A stretch of DNA of 32,257 nt, taken from positions 1 through 32,257 of the forward strand of contig CABUTR010000020.1 of assembly GCA_902494555.1 (NCBI GenBank). The letters run 5' to 3'. Positions 6,364 through 13,730 of the stretch are shown in pieces. Within the stretch, counting starts at the first letter, position 1; the number at the start of each line of letters is the position of its first letter. A program made the translations under genes and the position numbers. The notes beneath the pieces are model-generated. The model ran no database searches. It was not told the DNA's origin and worked only from the letters and a program-made list of their open reading frames with translations. The DNA is from an uncultured Collinsella sp. Lineage in GTDB: Bacteria; Actinomycetota; Coriobacteriia; Coriobacteriales; Coriobacteriaceae.

Positions 6364-7636
6364 GAATGCCCACGTCGTCGACCCGTCCGTCGAGCTTGAC
6401 GGTGTCGTTGACGTCCTGATTGACGGCGACAAGATCGCCGAGGTCGGCGAGAATCTCGCCGTCGAGGGAGCCGAGGTCCGCGACCTTTCCGGCAAGTACC
6501 TCGTCCCCGGCCTGGTGGATATGCACGTTCACCTTCGCGAGCCCGGCTACGAGGTCAAAGAGGACATCGAGAGCGGCACCCGTGCAGCTGCCAAGGGCGG
6601 CTTTACCGGCGTGTGCGCCATGCCCAACACCGATCCCGTCACCGATAACGGCACCGTCGTGGAGTTCGTCAAGTCCCGCGCTGCCGAGGTCGGTCACTGC
6701 CGCGTCTATCCGTCGGGCGCCATGACCCGCGGTCTTAAGGGCGAGGCCATGTCCGAGATGGGCGATATGGTCGCCCACGGCGCCGTCGCCTTCACTGACG
6801 ACGGTCGTGGCGTGCAGGGCGCGGGCATGCTCCGTCGCTGCATGGACTACGGCAAGATGTTCGGCAAGGTCTTTATGAGCCACTGCCAGGACGAGGACCT
6901 GGTCGGCCACGGCCAGATCAACGAGGGCAAGGTCTCGACCCGTCTGGCTCTCGAGGGCTGGCCGGCTGCCGGCGAGGAGCTCCAGATTGCCCGCGACATC
7001 GAGATTGCCAAGCTGACCGGTGCCAGGCTGCACATCCAGCACATCTCCACCGCTCATGGCCTGGAGCTCGTGCGTGCCGGTAAGGCTGCCGGTGTCCAGG
7101 TGACCTGCGAGGCCACCCCGCACCACATGTTCCTGACCGAGAACGACCTGGACGAGACCTACAACACCTCGCTCAAGGTCAATCCGCCGCTGCGCACCGA
7201 CGAGGATGCCGAGGCCATCCGTCAGGGTGTCATCGACGGTACCGTCGACGCTATCGTTACCGACCACGCTCCCCACACCCCGTGGGAGAAGGCCCGCGAG
7301 TTCGAGCTCGCGCCCTTTGGAATGATTGGCCTCGAGACTTCGCTGTCGCTCGTGCTCACTGAGCTGGTCAATACGGGCAAGATGAGCGTGAGCCGCATGG
7401 TCGAGCTCATGGCCATCAAGCCGCGTGAGATTCTGGGCCTCGATCAGGTTCAGGTCAAGGCGGGCTCTGTCGCCGACCTGACCGTGTTTGACCCCTCCGC
7501 AACCTGGACGGTTGGCGAGGACGGTTACGAGTCGCGCGCCGAGAACTCCGGTTTTGCCGGCCGCACGCTCACCGGTCGTGCCACCGATGTATTTGTCGGT
7601 GGCAAGCAGACGCTCGCCGACGGCTGCATCTGCTAG
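6347..7636 (+). CDS. pyrC: Dihydroorotase (type I)
   Basis: A 429-residue zinc amidohydrolase that cyclises carbamoyl aspartate to dihydroorotate. Metal and substrate residues are recognisable: His60 and His62 in HVHLREPG, Asp151/Asp152 in FTDDGRG, His179 in SHCQDE, His232 in IQHIST, and the catalytic Asp306 in TDHAPHT. Length and motifs match the Gram-positive type I enzymes rather than the shorter E. coli type. The start at 6347 has GGAGGT eight bases upstream and lies inside the end of pyrB. A strong hairpin follows the gene before pyrK. Confidence 0.96.
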   Translation: MALLLKNAHVVDPSVELDGVVDVLIDGDKIAEVGENLAVEGAEVRDLSGKYLVPGLVDMHVHLREPGYEVKEDIESGTRAAAKGGFTGVCAMPNTDPVTDNGTVVEFVKSRAAEVGHCRVYPSGAMTRGLKGEAMSEMGDMVAHGAVAFTDDGRGVQGAGMLRRCMDYGKMFGKVFMSHCQDEDLVGHGQINEGKVSTRLALEGWPAAGEELQIARDIEIAKLTGARLHIQHISTAHGLELVRAGKAAGVQVTCEATPHHMFLTENDLDETYNTSLKVNPPLRTDEDAEAIRQGVIDGTVDAIVTDHAPHTPWEKAREFELAPFGMIGLETSLSLVLTELVNTGKMSVSRMVELMAIKPREILGLDQVQVKAGSVADLTVFDPSATWTVGEDGYESRAENSGFAGRTLTGRATDVFVGGKQTLADGCIC

Positions 7637-7656
7637 CATAGCCTTATCGCTTTTGT

Positions 7657-7681
7657 GCGCGGCGCCCTTGCGGTGCCGCGC
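7657..7681 (+). terminator. Hairpin between pyrC and pyrK, possible internal attenuator
   Basis: A 10-bp GC stem (7657-7666 with 7672-7681, one G-U pair) and a 5-nt loop are followed by TTTCTGTTCGTTT. It stands 20 bp past pyrC and 47 bp before pyrK. It may be a weak terminator that lowers distal expression or an RNA-processing site. Confidence 0.5.
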
Positions 7682-7728
7682 TTTCTGTTCGTTTAGACCA
7701 TGCAACCGCATGGGGGATTGGAGCGTCT

Positions 7729-8520
7729 ATGCCCACACCTTCCACTGCACGCATGCACGACTTCGAGGTCGTCTCGAACCGGGAGATCGCCGACGGCATC
7801 TTCTCGCTCGTCATCTCGGCCCCCAAGCTTGCAAGTGCGCTCAAGCCCGGTCAGTTTGTGAACATTGCCGTGCCCGGCGATGCCTCCTCGCTGCTTCGCG
7901 TGCCCCTGAGCTTCTATCGCGCCGACGCCGAGGCCGGCACCGTCGAGCTGTGGTACGCCGTCGTGGGCGACGATACCCGCCGTTTGTCCCAGATGGGCCC
8001 TGGCTCCACCTCTAACCTGTTGGGCCCCGGTGGCCGTGGCTGGATGGTACCCGAGGGCACCAGGAAGGCATTGCTCGTCGCCGGTGGCATCGGCGTTCCG
8101 CCTGTGCTGTGTCTTGCCGGCATGCTTGCCGAGCAGGGTGTTGATGTGGACGTGTGCTTGGGCTTTGGCACCGCTTCCAAAGTCGTGGGTGTCGATGAGT
8201 TCCGTGCGCTGGGCGCCACGGTTAACGTGTGCACCGACGACGGTTCGCTCGGCACGCACGGTTTTTGCACCGATCCGGCAGCCGAGCTGCTTGGAGAGGG
8301 CGGCTACGACTACGTCGCCAGCTGCGGCCCCGCCGTCATGATGAAGAAGGTCGCCGCCGCTGCCGCCGAGGCCGGTGTGTACTGCGAGGTGTCGCTCGAG
8401 CGCATGATGAGCTGTGGCTTTGGCGCCTGCAACACCTGCAATGTCGAGACGGTCGACGGTATGAAGGGCGCCTGCATGTGCGGCCCCGTGTTCGATGCTT
8501 CCAAGGTGGTGGTCTTCTAG
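7729..8520 (+). CDS. pyrK: Dihydroorotate dehydrogenase electron transfer subunit PyrK
   Basis: A 263-residue ferredoxin-reductase-like subunit that passes electrons from dihydroorotate oxidation on PyrD to NAD through FAD and a [2Fe-2S] cluster. The FAD-binding strand LRVPLSFY is at about residues 64-71 and the NAD-binding GGIGVPP at about 119-125. The C-terminal cluster motif has Cys229, Cys234 and Cys237 (CGFGACNTC), with the fourth ligand Cys251 or Cys249. The ATG has TTGGAG six bases upstream. It precedes pyrD and touches it (TAGTG), as expected for partners of one heteromeric enzyme. Confidence 0.93.
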   Translation: MPTPSTARMHDFEVVSNREIADGIFSLVISAPKLASALKPGQFVNIAVPGDASSLLRVPLSFYRADAEAGTVELWYAVVGDDTRRLSQMGPGSTSNLLGPGGRGWMVPEGTRKALLVAGGIGVPPVLCLAGMLAEQGVDVDVCLGFGTASKVVGVDEFRALGATVNVCTDDGSLGTHGFCTDPAAELLGEGGYDYVASCGPAVMMKKVAAAAAEAGVYCEVSLERMMSCGFGACNTCNVETVDGMKGACMCGPVFDASKVVVF

Positions 8521-9443
8521 TGGGTACCGTGAACATGGCCGTCGATTTCGGCGGCGTCAAGATGCAGAACCCCATTAACACCGCAGCCGGTACCTTTGGC
8601 TACGGTTGGCAGTTCCAGAACTTCTTTGATGTTTCCCAGCTGGGCGCCATTACCACCAAGGGCTGTGCCGCCGAGCCTTGGCCGGGCAATCCCGCGCCCC
8701 GCATGGCCGAGATTCCCGGCGGTATGATCAACTCCGTGGGCCTGCAGAACCCCGGCGTGGCCGCCTTTGCCCGCGAGTCCGGTCCGTGGCTCGAGCAGCT
8801 GTCCAAGGACGGCTGCCAGGTCATCTGTCAGGTTGCCGGCCACTCCGTTGACGAGTTTGTCCGCGCACTCGAGATGTATGTCGAGCTGTGCCCCTGGGCT
8901 GCCGGCTACGAGATAAACGTGAGCTGCCCCAATATCGCCGCCGGCGGTGCCGCCATGGGCTCCACGCCCGAGGGCGCCTCTTCCGTCATGGCCGCCTGCC
9001 GCAAGGTGACTGATAAGCCGCTGTTCGTGAAGATGGCGCCGGTCAACGTCGCCGAGATCGCCAAGGCCCTCGAGGCTGCCGGCGCCGACGGCCTTTCGGT
9101 CATCAACTCCATCCAGGGCATGGCCATCGACGTCCACACCCGCAAGTCCCGCGTGGCCAAGCCCAAGGGCGGCCTTTCGGGCCCGCTGTGCCACCACATC
9201 GCCGTGCGCATGGTCTGGGAGGTTGCCCAGGCCGTCGATATCCCCATCAATGGTGTCGGCGGTGTCATGACTGGCGAGGATGCGGCTGAGTTTATCCTGG
9301 CCGGCGCCACCTGCGTGTCGGTCGGCATGGCCAACTTCGTCGATCCGTGTGCTTCGCTTAAGATCGCGCATGAGCTCGAGGCCTGGGCCGAGTCCCAGGG
9401 TGTAAAGGACATCAACGAGCTGGTGGGTGCTTTCGAATGCTAG
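8520..9443 (+). CDS. pyrD: Dihydroorotate dehydrogenase, class 1B catalytic subunit
   Basis: A 307-residue FMN barrel enzyme oxidising dihydroorotate to orotate. The catalytic cysteine is Cys136 in NVSCPN, at the place expected for class 1B (Cys135 in the Lactococcus enzyme). KMAP and GGVMTGEDAAEFILAG form the FMN phosphate region. Pairing with PyrK implies NAD as final acceptor, which suits an anaerobe. I choose GTG 8520, which shares one base with the pyrK stop and has AAGGTGG upstream; GTG 8529 or ATG 8535 are possible alternatives. The frame overlaps pyrF by seven bases. Confidence 0.94.
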   Translation: MGTVNMAVDFGGVKMQNPINTAAGTFGYGWQFQNFFDVSQLGAITTKGCAAEPWPGNPAPRMAEIPGGMINSVGLQNPGVAAFARESGPWLEQLSKDGCQVICQVAGHSVDEFVRALEMYVELCPWAAGYEINVSCPNIAAGGAAMGSTPEGASSVMAACRKVTDKPLFVKMAPVNVAEIAKALEAAGADGLSVINSIQGMAIDVHTRKSRVAKPKGGLSGPLCHHIAVRMVWEVAQAVDIPINGVGGVMTGEDAAEFILAGATCVSVGMANFVDPCASLKIAHELEAWAESQGVKDINELVGAFEC

Positions 9444-10153
9444 AGAATGATGCCCGCGACCGTGTTATCGTCGCCCTCGACTGCGACCGTGAGCGCGCGC
9501 TCGAGCTCGCCCACGAGCTTTCGGGCCATGCCGCCTGGCTCAAGGTCGGCATGACGCTCTATTACGCTGAGGGTCCCCAGATCGTCAAGACCTTTAAGGA
9601 CCTTGGCTTTAAGGTCTTCCTCGACCTTAAGTTCCATGACATTCCGCATCAGGTGCGCGGCGCTGCCCGCTCGGCCTCGCTTGCCGGTGCCGACCTGCTT
9701 TCGGTCCACGGCCTGGGCTCGGGTGCTATGCTCGCTGCCTGCCGCGAGGGTGCCGAGGAGGCGCGTGAGGACCGCGCCAAGCTCGTCGCCATCACCGTGC
9801 TCACGAGCATGAATCAGGATGCTTTGAGCGAGATCGGCGTCGAGTCTCCCGTGGCCGAGGAGGCCGCCCGCTTGGCAAAGCTTGCTCAAGCCACTGGCAT
9901 CGATGGCATCGTGTGCTCACCGATGGAGGCTCACGACATGCGTGAGCTGCTGGGTCCTGATGCCCTGATCGTGACTCCGGGTGTGCGTCCGGTGGGTGCC
10001 GCCCTTGGTGACCAGTCCCGCGTGGCGACGCCTTCCCAGGCTATCGAGCGTGGCGCAAGCCACATTGTGGTGGGCCGTCCCATCACCGGTGCCGACGATC
10101 CGGTTGCCGCCTTTGACGCCATCGTCGCCGAGCTGGTCGAAAACGTCGCGTAA
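9437..10153 (+). CDS. pyrF: Orotidine 5'-phosphate decarboxylase
   Basis: A 238-residue enzyme converting OMP to UMP, the last step of the pathway. The catalytic DxKxxD array is Asp63, Lys65 and Asp68 in FLDLKFHDIPHQV. The C-terminal phosphate-binding region is present (TPGVRPVG, then GASHIVVGRPIT). Length matches the short bacterial class. It is the last gene of the operon and is followed by a long hairpin. pyrE, which makes the substrate, is not in the window. Confidence 0.96.
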   Translation: MLENDARDRVIVALDCDRERALELAHELSGHAAWLKVGMTLYYAEGPQIVKTFKDLGFKVFLDLKFHDIPHQVRGAARSASLAGADLLSVHGLGSGAMLAACREGAEEAREDRAKLVAITVLTSMNQDALSEIGVESPVAEEAARLAKLAQATGIDGIVCSPMEAHDMRELLGPDALIVTPGVRPVGAALGDQSRVATPSQAIERGASHIVVGRPITGADDPVAAFDAIVAELVENVA

Positions 10154-10198
10154 AAGATTCCCCTAAGTCACCACTTTTGGGTCTCATTAGCACAAAAT

Positions 10199-10256
10199 AG
10201 CCCCTGTGCCTGCGTAAACTTTCCCATCCTTTGTGTGGAATCGCAGGTCAGGGGCT
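10199..10256 (+). terminator. Long hairpin ending the pyr operon
   Basis: AGCCCCTG (10199-10206) pairs with CAGGGGCT (10249-10256), and CCTGCG (10209-10214) pairs with CGCAGG (10242-10247). The 27-nt apical part can itself fold through TTCC/GGAA. The plus-strand tail TAACTTTGGG is a weak T-run, so release may be incomplete. Confidence 0.6.
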
Positions 10257-10319
10257 TAACTTTGGGCGCAGTATATTGCACTTTTTGCGGGTATCGTCTA
10301 ACCTATGGAGCCGCGATTA

Positions 10320-10351
10320 GGCATTTTGTACGTTCTACGTGCTAAAATGCC
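10320..10351 (+). promoter_or_regulatory. 32-bp dyad containing an extended -10, upstream of mihF
   Basis: GGCATTTT (10320-10327) pairs with AAAATGCC (10344-10351), and inside it GTACGT pairs with ACGTGC around TCT, leaving one bulged T. The right arm holds TGCTAAAAT (10340-10348), an extended -10 located 45 bp before the mihF ATG. A second candidate promoter is TTGCAC (10277-10282) with TAACCT 17 bp later. The overlap of promoter and dyad suggests repressor or self-binding control, which is inference. Confidence 0.4.
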
Positions 10352-10392
10352 AATTATTGAATCAGATATAACCCAACTATTTGGAGGTACGA

Positions 10393-10701
10393 ATGGCACT
10401 CCCTCAGCTTACCGACGAGCAGCGCAAGCAGGCTCTTGAGAAGGCTGCTGCCGCACGTCACGCCCGCGCTGAGCTTCGCGAGCAGATCAAGAAGGGCGAG
10501 AAGTCCCTCGAGTCCGTGCTCAACTCCGATGACCCCATCGCTTCCCGCATGAAGGTTTCCACCCTCATCGAGTCTCTCCCCGGTTATGGCAAGGCCAAGG
10601 CCGCCAAGATCATGGAGGAGCTCGGTATCTCCGCTACTCGTCGCGTCCAGGGCCTCGGTGTCCGTCAGCGCGAGCAGCTCCTCGAGCAGCTGACCAAATA
10701 A
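10393..10701 (+). CDS. mihF: Integration host factor, actinobacterial type (mIHF)
   Basis: A 102-residue basic DNA-binding protein of the actinobacterial IHF family, unrelated to the E. coli HU-like IHF. Residues 54-90 carry the helix-two-turns-helix signature: VSTLIESLPGYGKAKAAKIM, then ELGIS and RRVQGLGVRQ. The N-terminal 45 residues are charged and helical. Family members are nucleoid-associated proteins that bend DNA, and were first found as a host factor for mycobacteriophage L5 integration. ATG 10393 is preferred to TTG 10381 because GGAGG (10383-10387) lies just upstream. gmk follows without a gap, the standard actinobacterial order. Confidence 0.93.
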   Translation: MALPQLTDEQRKQALEKAAAARHARAELREQIKKGEKSLESVLNSDDPIASRMKVSTLIESLPGYGKAKAAKIMEELGISATRRVQGLGVRQREQLLEQLTK

Positions 10702-11271
10702 GTGAGCGCTCAGGATTCCAAGCTCTTTGTGATTTCTGGACCGTCAGGCGCAGGCAAGGGTACGCTCGTCACTCGTGTGCGCGAGCGCCGCTCGAGCCTG
10801 GGTCTGACGGTTTCGGCTACCACGCGAGCACCACGCAAAGGTGAGGTCGACGGCGTCAACTACTTTTTTCTGACGCGCGAGGAGTTCGACCGCCGCGTGG
10901 CAAACGGTGAGTTTGTTGAGTGGGCCGAGGTCCACGGTAACTGCTACGGCACGTTGGTGAGCGAGGTCACATCCAAGCTCGCCTCGGGCTCGTCTCTGAT
11001 TTTGGAGATCGATGTCCAGGGCGCCCTGCAGGTGAAGGAGCGTTTCCCCGAGGCCGTGCTGATCTTTATCAAGCCGCCTTCGCTTGAGGTGCTCCGCGAG
11101 CGTCTAGTCGGTCGCGGTACCGAGACGCCCGAGACGATTGAGCTGCGTATGGCAAACGCCGCCGATGAGCTTGCCCTTGCCGACCGCTACGACGACGTCG
11201 TGGTGAATGACGATCTCGACCGCGCGACCGATGAGCTCGTTCGCGTTCTCGATATGCATGAAAGGATCTGA
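10702..11271 (+). CDS. gmk: Guanylate kinase
   Basis: A 189-residue cytoplasmic kinase phosphorylating GMP to GDP with ATP. The P-loop GPSGAGKGT is at residues 13-21. The GMP-binding region follows (TTRAPRKGEVDGVNYFF), then the lid RLVGRGTETPETIELRM. The GTG start directly follows the mihF stop with no base between, and no strong ribosome site is visible, so translation is probably coupled to mihF. Its position between mihF and rpoZ is conserved in actinobacteria. Confidence 0.96.
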   Translation: MSAQDSKLFVISGPSGAGKGTLVTRVRERRSSLGLTVSATTRAPRKGEVDGVNYFFLTREEFDRRVANGEFVEWAEVHGNCYGTLVSEVTSKLASGSSLILEIDVQGALQVKERFPEAVLIFIKPPSLEVLRERLVGRGTETPETIELRMANAADELALADRYDDVVVNDDLDRATDELVRVLDMHERI

Positions 11272-11276
11272 GGTCC

Positions 11277-11558
11277 GTGTCCGTTGTAAAGCCTTGCATT
11301 GACGATCTTCTGGAGAAGACCGATCACAACCGCTTCCTGCTCGCTTCGCTTGCCTCCAAGCGCGCCTGCGACATCAATAGCATGCTGCGTGGCCAGCACA
11401 ACCGCGTGCTTGCCGTCCAGGATGTCGATGACATCACCATCGGGCTTTCCGGTGCCGATACCATCTCGATGGCTATGGACGAGATTGTCGACGGCGACAT
11501 CTCTTACGACGAGGCCCGTTACGAGAAGGCGCTCGGCCACAAGGTTGCTGAAGCCTAA
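11277..11558 (+). CDS. rpoZ: RNA polymerase omega subunit
   Basis: A 93-residue omega subunit, which helps assemble beta-prime into RNA polymerase. The conserved core is visible: PCIDDLLEKTDHNRFLLASL, then SKRACDINSM at about residues 28-37. The GTG start five bases after gmk is preceded by AAAGGATCTGAGG. Omega proteins carry part of the ppGpp site in proteobacteria, but this site is not conserved in actinobacteria. thiI begins immediately after the stop. Confidence 0.93.
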   Translation: MSVVKPCIDDLLEKTDHNRFLLASLASKRACDINSMLRGQHNRVLAVQDVDDITIGLSGADTISMAMDEIVDGDISYDEARYEKALGHKVAEA

Positions 11559-12803
11559 ATGGCGGCTCGCGTCTGCCTAGTCCACTATCACGAGGTTGGG
11601 CTGAAGGGCAAGAACCGCGCACATTTTGAGCATATCCTCATGGATAACATCAAGGCGGCCTTGGCCGCCTTTTCCGTGAACGCCGTGTCTCGAATTTCCG
11701 GTTATATCCTCGTGACCTTTAACGAGCATCAGGCCGACGAGGCGGCGCGTGTCATCCGCACCGTCCCCGGCGTTGCCCGTGTGTCTTTGGCGTATCACAC
11801 CAACCGCGACCCGCAGGAGTATTGCGCCGCCGCTGTGAAGGCGCTGCGCGAGTTTGGTTCCTTTGATTCGTTTAAGGTGCACGCCAAGCGCTCCAATACT
11901 GACTATGAGCTCACCTCGATCGATATCAATCGACAGGTTGGCGAGGTGCTGTGTGAGGCGTTTCCCGATAAAAAGGTCCAGATGCACGACCCCGACGCGA
12001 TGGTGCACGTTCTGGTGGTTCAGGGTAGTGTCTACGTGTATGCGCGCTCTGAGCGCGGCGTTGGCGGCCTTCCGGTGGGTTCTGCCGGCAAGGTCGTGAC
12101 GCTGCTGTCGTCGGGTATCGATTCTCCGGTGGCGACTTGGATGCTCGCGCGTCGCGGCGCGGTCTGCGTGCCGGTGCATTTCTCCGGTCGTCCGCAGACG
12201 CCCGATACGAGCGAGTATTTGGTGCAGGATATCATCCGTGCGCTTGAGCCGGGTGTCCAGATCGGTCGCCTGTACGTGGTGCCGTTTGGCGACTGCCAGC
12301 GTGAGATTTCGGTCACCTGTCCCAGTAACCTGCGCGTTATCATGTATCGCCGCATTATGTATTCGGTTGCCGAGCGCATTGCACACATCGAGGGTGCCAG
12401 GGCCATCGTTACGGGCGAATCGCTTGGGCAGGTTGCCTCCCAAACGCTTGAGAACATCATGGCCGTCAACGAAGCCGTGAAGATTCCCGTGTTCCGTCCT
12501 CTCATCGGTTCGGACAAACAGGAGATCATCGCACGCGCCGAGGAGATCGGTACGTTCGATATCTCGACTGAGGCCGCTCCCGACTGCTGCACGCTGTTTA
12601 TGCCGCGCCGTCCCGAGACGCACGCTAAACTCGATGCCGTGCATGAGGCCTGGGAACTGTTTGATCACGAGGAGATGATTGAGCGTCTGCTCAAGCAGAC
12701 CGAGTACATCGACTTCGAGAGCAACACGTACAAGGCCCCTAAGACCTTAAAACGCAAACATTCTGAGCTTGCTCCGCGTGAGATTTACCAAGATCACGAG
12801 TAA
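11559..12803 (+). CDS. thiI: tRNA 4-thiouridine synthase ThiI (no rhodanese domain)
   Basis: A 414-residue enzyme that adenylates U8 of tRNA for conversion to 4-thiouridine; in many bacteria it also supports thiamine thiazole synthesis. An N-terminal ferredoxin-like and THUMP region covers about residues 1-165. The PP-loop ATPase motif LLSSGIDSP starts near residue 182. The C-terminal rhodanese domain of the E. coli enzyme (482 residues) is absent, as in many Gram-positives, where a partner cysteine desulfurase supplies sulfur directly. The ATG abuts the rpoZ stop, suggesting coupled translation, and a perfect terminator follows. Confidence 0.94.
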   Translation: MAARVCLVHYHEVGLKGKNRAHFEHILMDNIKAALAAFSVNAVSRISGYILVTFNEHQADEAARVIRTVPGVARVSLAYHTNRDPQEYCAAAVKALREFGSFDSFKVHAKRSNTDYELTSIDINRQVGEVLCEAFPDKKVQMHDPDAMVHVLVVQGSVYVYARSERGVGGLPVGSAGKVVTLLSSGIDSPVATWMLARRGAVCVPVHFSGRPQTPDTSEYLVQDIIRALEPGVQIGRLYVVPFGDCQREISVTCPSNLRVIMYRRIMYSVAERIAHIEGARAIVTGESLGQVASQTLENIMAVNEAVKIPVFRPLIGSDKQEIIARAEEIGTFDISTEAAPDCCTLFMPRRPETHAKLDAVHEAWELFDHEEMIERLLKQTEYIDFESNTYKAPKTLKRKHSELAPREIYQDHE

Positions 12804-12813
12804 ATTTGTGCAT

Positions 12814-12846
12814 AGACCGACGATGCGCCTGCATCGTCGGTCTTTT
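12814..12846 (+). terminator. Intrinsic terminator after thiI
   Basis: GACCGACGATGC (12815-12826) and its exact complement (12831-12842) flank a GCCT loop and are followed by TTTT. It ends the mihF-gmk-rpoZ-thiI unit. Confidence 0.92.
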
Positions 12847-13016
12847 GCTATCTGGGCATTTTGCGGCTAAGTGTTCATTTGCTGACGTGTGCCTGAATAA
12901 ACGGGCACATTTGCGCAAGGTTTTGGTTAACTTTTGGTTTGACCGCGAAAACCGGCGTGGGCGTGCGGAGGCTGCGGCGTTCGTTTCCTGACACGATGGT
13001 GTTGGGAGGTTTTGCT

Positions 13017-13730
13017 ATGGCGCAGCGCGAACAACACGAACGAGTCAAAAAGATGGACCGCTGGGCGGGCAAACTGCTCGGTCATAAGGCAGTGGTGATG
13101 GCGATACTGGTCGTCATTGCGATGGCGAGTGGACTGGCAATGGCGAACTTTGGCGGCGGTGCCGGCGGTGTGTCGTTTGAGCGCACTGATGGTTCGGGCA
13201 CGTTAGTGGAGCCGGGATCCGGCGATGCTTCGAGCGGAAAGACGTCTGAAGGCTCTTCGCCTAAGGCGTCTGCCGCGGCAGAGGTCTATGTCGATGTTGA
13301 TGGCGCCGTGGTGTCACCCGGTGTATATCGCCTCAAAGACGGGGCGCGGGTGGCTCAGGCGATTGATGCCGCCGGCGGGCTGGCGCCCGAAGCAGACGTT
13401 ACGGGGCTTAATCGTGCATCCAAGGTCACTGATGGACAAAAAATTCACGTTCCAACGGTAGGGGAGCAGCAGGTGTCCATTGCGGAAGCCGGTGTTGATG
13501 GTGGGACTTCCGCATCATCAGGCGTCGGTGGCGCAACAGGCCTAGTAAACATTAATACGGCAAGCTCGGCAGAGCTGCAGACGCTCTCGGGAATCGGTCC
13601 CTCAATGGCACAGTCGATTATCGATGAGCGGACAAAGAACGGTGCTTTTGCTTCGGTTGACGATCTGATGCGCGTGTCGGGAATCGGCGAGAAGAAGCTT
13701 GCCAAAATCAAAGATTGCATCTGCGTATGA
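13017..13730 (+). CDS. comEA: ComEA, competence DNA receptor
   Basis: A 237-residue membrane-anchored protein that binds double-stranded DNA outside the membrane and hands it to ComEC. A short cytoplasmic N-terminus is followed by one membrane segment at about residues 24-45. A Gly/Ser-rich linker to about 87 leads to an SLBB domain at about 88-148 (VYVDVDGAVVSPGVYRLKDG). A helix-hairpin-helix DNA-binding domain lies at about 175-237 (VNINTASSAELQTLSGIGPS and VSGIGEKKLAKI). The start is supported by GGGAGG seven bases before the ATG; an earlier in-frame start at 12939 adds residues unlike the family. The stop overlaps the comEC start as ATGA. No promoter could be fixed in 12847-13016. Confidence 0.93.
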   Translation: MAQREQHERVKKMDRWAGKLLGHKAVVMAILVVIAMASGLAMANFGGGAGGVSFERTDGSGTLVEPGSGDASSGKTSEGSSPKASAAAEVYVDVDGAVVSPGVYRLKDGARVAQAIDAAGGLAPEADVTGLNRASKVTDGQKIHVPTVGEQQVSIAEAGVDGGTSASSGVGGATGLVNINTASSAELQTLSGIGPSMAQSIIDERTKNGAFASVDDLMRVSGIGEKKLAKIKDCICV

